This document shows positions 8,115 to 11,700 of a stretch of DNA of 11,700 bases, piece after piece. Every line of letters starts with the position of its first letter. Positions within the stretch are counted from its first letter, which is position 1. The notes under the pieces are model-generated. The model was not told the DNA's origin. It saw nothing but the letters and a program-made list of their open reading frames with translations, and did not search any database. The DNA comes from Saccoglossus kowalevskii (taxonomy: Eukaryota > Hemichordata > Enteropneusta > Harrimaniidae), in NCBI RefSeq assembly GCF_000003605.2, contig NW_003145262.1:1-11700 (forward strand), read 5' to 3'. The translations under genes were made by a program, and so were the position numbers.

Positions 8115-8234
8115 GCCTACTGTCAAACCATTGCAGAACACACCAGTTCTTGTCCGATCACTGAATTTAAGCTGCATCGGGCGTGGTTAGTACTTGCATG
8201 GGAGACCGGCTGAGAATACCACGTGCAGTAGGCT
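8115..8234 (+). rRNA. 5S rRNA unit 38
   Basis: 120 nt with C9T, T25C, C37T, G52T and G99A. The spacer before it (CCGTACATACACAA) matches only the one before unit 5. Confidence 0.87.
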
Positions 8235-8330
8235 GATGAACATTTTTATTCCACCGTACATACTAACTTTTTCCCGGGATTTTTTGCCTAGCCGAAGTAT
8301 TAAATTACATCCAATTCCGACGAATATTCA

Positions 8331-8467
8331 GCCTACTGCCAAACCATTGCAGATACACAGTTCTCGTCCGATCTCTGAAGTTAAGCTGCATCGGGCATGG
8401 TTAGGACTTGCATGGGCATGGTAGACTTGCACGGGAGACCGGCTGGGAATACCACGTGCAGTAGGCT
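8331..8467 (+). pseudogene. 5S rRNA pseudogene unit 39 with internal duplication
   Basis: 137 nt. GGGCATGGTTAGGACTTGCA (8393-8412) is repeated at 8414-8431 with two bases missing, placing ~19 extra nt between the intermediate element and box C. Two further bases are lost near nt 23 and nt 30 (GCAGATACACAGTTC). G69A/T77G family; not expected to fold as 5S rRNA. T-run broken (CATTTGTATT). Confidence 0.82.
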
Positions 8468-8564
8468 CATCAACATTTGTATTCCACATTACATACTTAC
8501 TTTTCGCCCATGATTTTTTGCCTAGCCGTAGCATTAAATGACATGCAATTCGGACGAATATTCA

Positions 8565-8684
8565 GCCTACTGCCAAACCATTGCAGAATACACCAGTTCT
8601 CGTCCGATCGCCGAAGTTAAGCTGCATCGGGCGTGGTTAGTACTTGCATGGAAGACCTGCTGGGAATGCCACGTGCAGTAGGCT
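8565..8684 (+). rRNA. 5S rRNA unit 40
   Basis: 120 nt with A46G, T48C, G88A, G94T and A104G; identical to units 23 and 50. T5 present. Confidence 0.87.
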
Positions 8685-8780
8685 TATCAACATTTTTATT
8701 CCACTGTACATACTATATTTTTCCCTTTATTATTTGCCGAGCCGAAACATTAATTGAAATCCTATTCCGACGAATATTCA

Positions 8781-8899
8781 GCCTACTGCCAAACCATTGC
8801 AGAATACACCAGTTCTCGTCTGATCACTGAATTTAAGCTAACCGGACGTGGTTAGTACTTGCATGGGAGACCGGCTGAGAATATCACGTGCAGTAGGCT
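8781..8899 (+). pseudogene. 5S rRNA unit 41 (AACC family, helix II broken)
   Basis: 119 nt with C41T, G52T, the CTAACCGGA replacement, G99A and C105T. Block partner of units 24 and 51. Confidence 0.65.
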
Positions 8900-8995
8900 T
8901 ATCAACATTTTTATTCCACCATACATACTATCTTTTTCCCGTGATTGTTTGTCTAGCCGAAGCATTAATTGAAATCCAATTCCGACAAATGTTCA

Positions 8996-9115
8996 GCCTA
9001 CTGCCAAACCATTGCAGAATACACCAGTTCTCGTCCGATCACTGAAGTTAAGCTGCATCGGGCGTGGTTAGTACTTGCATGGGAGACAGGCTGGGAATAC
9101 CACGTGCATTAGGCT
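8996..9115 (+). rRNA. 5S rRNA unit 42
   Basis: 120 nt with C93A and G114T. Upstream palindrome altered to AAATGTTC, as before units 25 and 52. T5 present. Confidence 0.88.
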
Positions 9116-9211
9116 CATCAACATTTTTATTCCACCGTACATACTAACGTTTTCCCGGGATTTTTTGCCTTGCCGAAGTATTAAATTACATCCAATTCCG
9201 ACGTATATTCA

Positions 9212-9331
9212 GTCTACTGCCAAACCATTGCAGAATACACCAGTTCTCGTCCGATCTCTGAAGTTAAGCTGCATCGGGCGTGGTTAGTACTTGCATGGGA
9301 GACCGGCTGGGAATACCACATGCAGTAGGCT
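9212..9331 (+). rRNA. 5S rRNA unit 43
   Basis: 120 nt with C2T, A46T and G109A. Upstream motif reads GTATATTC for GAATATTC. T5 present. Confidence 0.87.
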
Positions 9332-9427
9332 GATGAACATTTTTATTCCACCGTACATACTAAGTTTTTCCCGGGATTTTTTGCCGAGCCGAAGCATTAA
9401 TTGAAATCCAATTCCGACAAATATTCA

Positions 9428-9547
9428 GTCTACTGCCAAACCATTGCAGAATACACGAGTTCTCGTCCGATCTCTGAAGATAAGCTGCATCGGGCGTGGT
9501 TTGTACTTGCATGGGAGACCGGCTGGGAATACCACGTGCAGTAGGCT
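9428..9547 (+). rRNA. 5S rRNA unit 44
   Basis: 120 nt with C2T, C30G, A46T, T53A and A75T; sister of unit 30. Confidence 0.86.
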
Positions 9548-9641
9548 GATGAATATTTTTATTCCACCATACATACTATCTTTTTCCCGTGTTTTTGCCT
9601 AGACGAAACATTAAATGACATACAATTCCGACGAATATTCA

Positions 9642-9760
9642 GCCTACTGCCAAACAATTGCAGAATACACCAGTTCTCGTCTGATCACTGAAGTTAAGCT
9701 AACCGGACGAGGTTAGTACTTGCATGGGAGACCGGCTGAGAATATCACGTGCAGTAGGCT
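9642..9760 (+). pseudogene. 5S rRNA unit 45 (AACC family, helix II broken)
   Basis: 119 nt with C15A, C41T, CTAACCGGACGAGG in place of CTGCATCGGGCGTGG, G99A and C105T. The added T70A also touches helix V. Identical to unit 47. Confidence 0.68.
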
Positions 9761-9856
9761 CATCAACATTTTTATTCCACCGTACATACTAACGTTTTCC
9801 CGGGATTTTTTGCCTAGCAGTAGCAGTAAATGACATCCAATTCCGACGAATATTCA

Positions 9857-9910
9857 GCCTACTGCCAAACCATTGCAGAATACACCAGTTCTCATCCGAT
9901 CACTGAAGTT
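9857..9910 (+). pseudogene. Truncated 5S rRNA unit 46 (nt 1-54)
   Basis: Only 5S nt 1-54 remain, with G38A. After GAAGTT the sequence jumps to ATTCCACATTTTTATTCC of a CCATACATACTATC-class spacer, so box C and the 3' strands of helices I, II, IV and V are missing. The unit is 150 bp long. This is a recombination junction inside a tandem duplication. Confidence 0.85.
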
Positions 9911-10006
9911 ATTCCACATTTTTATTCCACCATACATACTATCTTTTTCCCTTTATTATTTGCCGAGCCGAAACATTAATTGAAATCCTATTCCGACGAA
10001 TATTCA

Positions 10007-10125
10007 GCCTACTGCCAAACAATTGCAGAATACACCAGTTCTCGTCTGATCACTGAAGTTAAGCTAACCGGACGAGGTTAGTACTTGCATGGGAGACCGG
10101 CTGAGAATATCACGTGCAGTAGGCT
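10007..10125 (+). pseudogene. 5S rRNA unit 47 (AACC family, helix II broken)
   Basis: 119 nt, identical to unit 45, 365 bp downstream of it. Its upstream spacer is of a different class (CCTTTATTATTTGCC). Confidence 0.68.
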
Positions 10126-10190
10126 CATCAACATTTTTATTCCACCGTACATACTAACGTTTTCCCGGGATTTTTTGCCTAGCAGTAGCA

Positions 10191-10220
10191 GTAAATGACA
10201 TCCAATTCCGACGAATATTC
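10191..10220 (+). promoter_or_regulatory. 5S upstream elements (example: unit 48)
   Basis: Shown for unit 48; most units have the same layout. A T/A-rich motif at -31 to -26 (GTAAAT here, TTAAAT or TTAATT in most) sits where TATA-like elements lie in some eukaryotic 5S genes. An 8-bp palindrome GAATATTC occupies -9 to -2. Both are conserved across spacer classes whose middles differ, which suggests selection or recent common descent. The regulatory role is inferred. Confidence 0.5.
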
Positions 10221-10221
10221 A

Positions 10222-10341
10222 GCCTACTGCCAAACCATTGCAGAATACACCAGTTCTCATCCGATCACTGAAGTTAAGCTGCATCGGGCGTGGTTAGTAC
10301 TTGCATGGGAGACCGGCTGGGAATACCACGTGCAGTAGGCT
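10222..10341 (+). rRNA. 5S rRNA unit 48, near-consensus
   Basis: 120 nt with only G38A relative to the array majority. Helix I (nt 1-9 with 111-119), the TGCAG:CTGCA core of helix II and the CGTGG:CCACG core of helix V pair fully. Box A (about 10271-10285), intermediate element (about 10288-10293) and box C (about 10301-10318) are in canonical positions, and a T5 terminator follows. Good candidate for a functional gene. Confidence 0.9.
10271..10318 (+). promoter_or_regulatory. Internal control region of 5S gene (example: unit 48)
   Basis: Box A (AAGTTAAGCTGCATC, nt 50-64), intermediate element (about nt 67-72) and box C (TTGCATGGGAGACCGGCT, nt 80-97) lie at the positions known for TFIIIA binding in animal 5S genes. 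Box C differs from the common animal TTGGATGGG...CCGCCTG by a paired G83C/C95G change. Confidence 0.8.
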
Positions 10342-10349
10342 TATCAACA

Positions 10350-10354
10350 TTTTT
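10350..10354 (+). terminator. Pol III oligo-T terminator (example: unit 48)
   Basis: TTTTT starts 9 nt after the mature 3' end. Most units carry the same T5 (T6 after units 5 and 25). It is interrupted after units 3, 10, 11, 16, 22, 31, 36 and 39 and is only T4 after unit 14. A second T-run about 45-55 nt into the spacer could act as a backup. Confidence 0.75.
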
Positions 10355-10437
10355 ATTCCACCGTACATACCAAATTTTTCCCGGGATTTTTTGCCTAGCC
10401 AACGCTTTAAACCACAGGCAATTCTGACGAATATTCA

Positions 10438-10556
10438 GCCTACTGTCAAACCATTGCAGAACACACCAGTTCTCGTCCGATCACTGAATTTAAGCTGCAT
10501 CGGGCGTGGTTAGTACTTGCATGGGAGACCGGCTGGGATACCACGTGCTGTAGGCT
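10438..10556 (+). rRNA. 5S rRNA unit 49
   Basis: 119 nt with C9T, T25C, G52T and A113T and one A lost after box C (GGGATACC). Otherwise like unit 22. Confidence 0.86.
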
Positions 10557-10652
10557 CATCAACATTTTTATTCCACATTACATACTAAATTTTACCCATG
10601 ATTTTTTGACTAGCCGTAGCATTAAATGACATCCAATTCCGACGAATATTCA

Positions 10653-10772
10653 GCCTACTGCCAAACCATTGCAGAATACACCAGTTCTCGTCCGATCGCC
10701 GAAGTTAAGCTGCATCGGGCGTGGTTAGTACTTGCATGGAAGACCTGCTGGGAATGCCACGTGCAGTAGGCT
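10653..10772 (+). rRNA. 5S rRNA unit 50
   Basis: 120 nt with A46G, T48C, G88A, G94T and A104G; same as units 23 and 40. Confidence 0.87.
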
Positions 10773-10868
10773 TATCAACATTTTTATTCCACTGTACATA
10801 CTATATTTTTCCCTTTATTATTTGCCGAGCCGAAACATTAATTGAAATCCTATTCCGACGAATATTCA

Positions 10869-10987
10869 GCCTACTTCCAAACCATTGCAGAATACACCAG
10901 TTCTCGTCTGATCACTGAAGTTAAGCTAACCGGACGTGGTTAGTACTTGCATGGGAGACCGGCTGAGAATATCACGTGCAGTAGGCT
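10869..10987 (+). pseudogene. 5S rRNA unit 51 (AACC family, helix II broken)
   Basis: 119 nt with G8T, C41T, the CTAACCGGA replacement, G99A and C105T. Last complete unit before the insertion. Confidence 0.65.
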
Positions 10988-11083
10988 TATCAACATTTTT
11001 ATTCCACCATACATACTATCTTTTTCCCGTGATTGTTTGTCTAGCCGAAGCATTAATTGAAATCCAATTCCGACAAATGTTCA

Positions 11084-11124
11084 GCCTACTGCCAAACCAT
11101 TGCAGAATAAACCAGTTCTCATCC
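11084..11124 (+). pseudogene. 5S rRNA unit 52 interrupted by insertion
   Basis: Only 5S nt 1-41 are present (C27A, G38A), ending TTCTCATCC. The next bases (AAGATGG) are unrelated to 5S. The gene is cut 5' of box A, so the whole internal promoter is separated from the start. The rest of the gene is expected beyond the element, outside the window. Confidence 0.88.
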
Positions 11125-11131
11125 AAGATGG
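11123..11131 (+). promoter_or_regulatory. CCAAGATGG motif at the element start
   Basis: CCAAGATGGACGCCTC here and CCAAGATGGCCGCCTC at 11319-11334 match at 15 of 16 bases. AAGATGG is the core of YY1-type sites; human L1 carries such a site at its 5' end, where it sets the transcription start. The first two bases may belong to the 5S target. A similar role here is inference. Confidence 0.4.
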
Positions 11132-11154
11132 ACGCCTCTGACCGGTGCTCCTGA
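11128..11154 (+). other. Short upstream ORF (8 codons plus stop)
   Basis: ATG at 11128 is followed by seven codons (MDASDRCS) and TGA at 11152-11154. Its first bases resemble the ORF1 start (MAAS), suggesting the leader carries a partial duplicate of the ORF1 start region. It could dampen ORF1 translation or have no role. Confidence 0.4.
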
Positions 11155-11279
11155 AATCCGTTGTCATCCTTGCGTGTGTAAGGCATCCAACGTCTATATT
11201 TTTCGGAATTTTATGAACAGCTGTTTCTCCTACTTCTCAGCACAGAATTTAGTGTAATCGTGCTCTGGGAAAGCTACTG

Positions 11280-11310
11280 CCAGCCTGTTCAGATATTCTG
11301 TTCAGGCTGG
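11280..11310 (+). repeat. Inverted repeat (hairpin) just upstream of ORF1
   Basis: CCAGCCTG (11280-11287) and CAGGCTGG (11303-11310) form a perfect 8-bp stem. Two T-T mismatches follow, then a 3-bp inner stem (CAG:CTG) closed by ATATT. It ends 13 nt before the ORF1 ATG, so it would sit in the mRNA leader. Confidence 0.7.
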
Positions 11311-11323
11311 GTTGTCGGCCAAG

Positions 11324-11700
11324 ATGGCCGCCTCGCCGAGTGTGAGACATACTGTGACTAAGGCAAACACTGTCAGCCTGATCGACGACAACTATACCGC
11401 TCTGGAAGTAATATCGTCAGTTGAATTAGCAGCATCAAAGGGATCTGTGATCGGGTGCATGAATATTAATGGGATCTGGCAATTGACAATGAAATCGCCT
11501 GAATCTACTGAGCTACTATTGGAACAAGGTATTTCTATTAGAGATAGCGAGGTTGAGGTCCGAGGTATCTCCAGACACTTCACTACTGTCTCATTTCTAA
11601 ATCTACCACTCTATATCCACGACGACGCTGTTATTGATAAACTCACACACTTTGGTTGCATGATTCGCAGCCCTGTGATTCACAAATTCTTTAAAGAGCT
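11324..11700 (+). CDS. Retrotransposon ORF1 protein, N-terminal part (runs off the window)
   Basis: An open frame of 125 codons without a stop starts at ATG 11324 (context CCAAGATGG, a good Kozak match with A at -3 and G at +4) and continues past the window end. ORF1 proteins of L1/Tx1 elements bind element RNA and form the ribonucleoprotein needed for retrotransposition. Visible features: a polar N-terminus (1-40); a segment around 41-79 containing GIWQLTMKS (50-58), LLLEQGISIR (64-73) and EVEV (76-79), which fits the beta-alpha-beta start of an RRM-like fold common in Tx1-type ORF1; then TTVSFLNLPLYI (87-98) and a helix ending LTHFG (107-111), typical of the second half of this N-terminal region. 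The CCHC zinc knuckle expected further on is not in the window. No frameshift or stop is seen, so the copy may be young. A host zinc-knuckle gene derived from such an element is a less likely alternative. Confidence 0.7.
   Translation, partial: MAASPSVRHTVTKANTVSLIDDNYTALEVISSVELAASKGSVIGCMNINGIWQLTMKSPESTELLLEQGISIRDSEVEVRGISRHFTTVSFLNLPLYIHDDAVIDKLTHFGCMIRSPVIHKFFKE

Larger units (their letters stand above)
7300..8190 (+). repeat. Higher-order block A, older copy 3 (units 34-38)
   Basis: Units 34-38 follow the same subtype order as units 1-5, including the ACACAATTTTTCCC spacer before units 5 and 38. It carries scattered substitutions (e.g. AATTATTCCC for AATTTTTCCC near 7411), so it is older than the pair at 1 and 1501. 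Confidence 0.85.
8565..8996 (+). repeat. Higher-order block B, partial copy (units 40-42)
   Basis: Units 40, 41 and the start of 42 match units 23-25 and 50-52, including the GATTGTTTGTC and AAATGTTC spacer markers. Confidence 0.85.
9624..10275 (+). repeat. 365-bp tandem duplication with truncated 5S at the joint
   Basis: 9624-9910 and 9989-10275 appear identical (unit 45 plus the start of unit 46, against unit 47 plus the start of unit 48). Between them, 9911-9988 is a different spacer class fused directly to 5S nt 54. The joint at 9910/9911 is non-homologous apart from a few bases. Confidence 0.88.
1..11124 (+). repeat. Tandem 5S rDNA array, 53 units of ~216 bp
   Basis: The whole stretch is a head-to-tail repeat with a period of 215-216 bp, measured between successive gene starts (e.g. 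382, 598, 814; 4459, 4675, 4891, 5107). Exceptions are 208-209 bp after the 7-nt-deletion units, 234 bp after unit 39 and 150 bp after unit 46. Each unit is a 120-nt 5S gene plus a ~96-bp spacer. Spacers share a core reading roughly CATCAACATTTTTATTCCA, then a variable middle with a second T-run (usually GGGATTTTTTGCC or CATGATTTTTTGCC), then a 3' part ending CCGACGAATATTCA just before the gene. At least four spacer classes exist, told apart by their middle: CCGTACATACTAAC, CATTACATAC/TTC, CCATACATACTATC and CCGTACATACCAAA. All genes point the same way. No stretch over 300 bp lacks a 5S unit. Confidence 0.95.
10290..11124 (+). repeat. Higher-order block B, copy with insertion (units 48-52)
   Basis: Same subtype order as units 21-25. 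The block ends where the retrotransposon interrupts unit 52. Small differences (A113T and a lost A in unit 49, G8T in unit 51) show it is not an assembly duplicate of 4530-5322. Confidence 0.85.
11125..11323 (+). other. 5' untranslated leader of the retrotransposon
   Basis: About 199 nt between the 5S junction and the ORF1 start. It begins AAGATGGACGCC, holds a 9-codon-long upstream reading frame including its stop (11128-11154), an A/T-rich stretch (11195-11216) and a strong hairpin (11280-11310). No 5S-like sequence is left in it. It probably also holds the element's promoter, because the 5S internal promoter is cut off. Confidence 0.65.
11125..11700 (+). mobile_element. 5' part of a Tx1/L1-clade non-LTR retrotransposon in a 5S gene
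   Basis: Non-repetitive DNA starts abruptly at 5S nt 41/42 of unit 52 and runs to the window end. It has a ~199-nt leader and then a long open frame whose protein resembles the N-terminal part of ORF1 of Tx1-group L1 elements. Some Tx1-clade elements, such as Mutsu of zebrafish, are known to insert specifically into 5S rRNA genes, so an element lying inside a 5S gene fits that group. The diagnostic ORF2 (endonuclease, reverse transcriptase), the 3' end and any target-site duplication are outside the window. Clade assignment is inferred from location and ORF1 style. Confidence 0.75.

Noticed and set aside
1-11124. CRISPR-like or minisatellite array
   Set aside because: The period is 216 bp and half of each unit is a recognisable 5S rRNA gene. 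The spacers are related to one another and not unique.
1-11124. 5S-derived SINE (SINE3-type) cluster
   Set aside because: Units are strictly head-to-tail with full 120-nt genes, with no SINE body, tail or target-site duplications.
10936-11154. 72-codon frame running from unit 51 into the element, a possible fusion protein
   Set aside because: It is a repeat-frame reading that happens to continue through the junction and stop at the upstream ORF's TGA. There is no sign of translation.
11392-11583. 63-codon minus-strand frame inside the element
   Set aside because: It lies opposite the retrotransposon ORF1 frame, which is longer, has a good start context and a family-like protein.

Overview
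The window is animal-type (metazoan) nuclear DNA. Two things show this: the transcribed unit is a 120-nt eukaryotic 5S rRNA with a box A / intermediate element / box C control region, and a L1/Tx1-type non-LTR retrotransposon sits at the right edge. The 5S sequence and the retrotransposon type suggest an aquatic invertebrate or possibly a fish, but I cannot name the species. There is no prokaryotic content, and none of the many 60-100 codon open frames inside the repeats looks like a real gene.

Positions 1-11124 are one head-to-tail 5S rDNA array, all on the + strand. I count 53 units, numbered 0 to 52: unit 0 is cut by the left edge, unit 46 is internally truncated and unit 52 is cut by an insertion. 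The usual period is 215-216 bp, made of a 120-nt 5S gene and a ~96-bp spacer. The spacer carries a T-run about 9-13 nt after the gene (a likely Pol III terminator), a second T-run in its middle, a TATA-like T/A-rich motif near -31 to -26, and a GAATATTC palindrome at -9 to -2. Numbering within 5S below uses the majority sequence of the array, which starts GCCTACTGCC at nt 1 and ends GCAGTAGGCT at nt 120.

The array is unusually heterogeneous. It contains several 5S subfamilies: near-consensus copies (units 18, 21, 27, 48), a 7-nt-deletion family (units 4, 11, 16, 31, 37), a helix-II-breaking AACC family (units 6, 24, 41, 45, 47, 51), a G69A/T77G family (units 1, 3, 8, 10, 34, 36, 39) and others. 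Subfamilies recur in fixed order as higher-order blocks of 2-5 units: units 0-4 = 7-11, with 34-38 related to 1-5; 17-19 = 20-22; 21-25 = 48-52; 23-25 = 40-42 = 50-52; 45-46 = 47-48. So the array has grown by block duplication without being fully homogenised, and much of it is probably pseudogenic.

At 11124/11125 the 5S sequence stops after nt 41 and unrelated DNA begins. This DNA has a ~200-nt leader with a short upstream ORF and a strong hairpin, then an open frame from ATG 11324 to the window end. That frame looks like the N-terminal part of a Tx1/L1-clade ORF1 protein. The simplest reading is the 5' end of a 5S-targeting non-LTR retrotransposon inserted into the last 5S gene; its reverse transcriptase and endonuclease would lie beyond the window.
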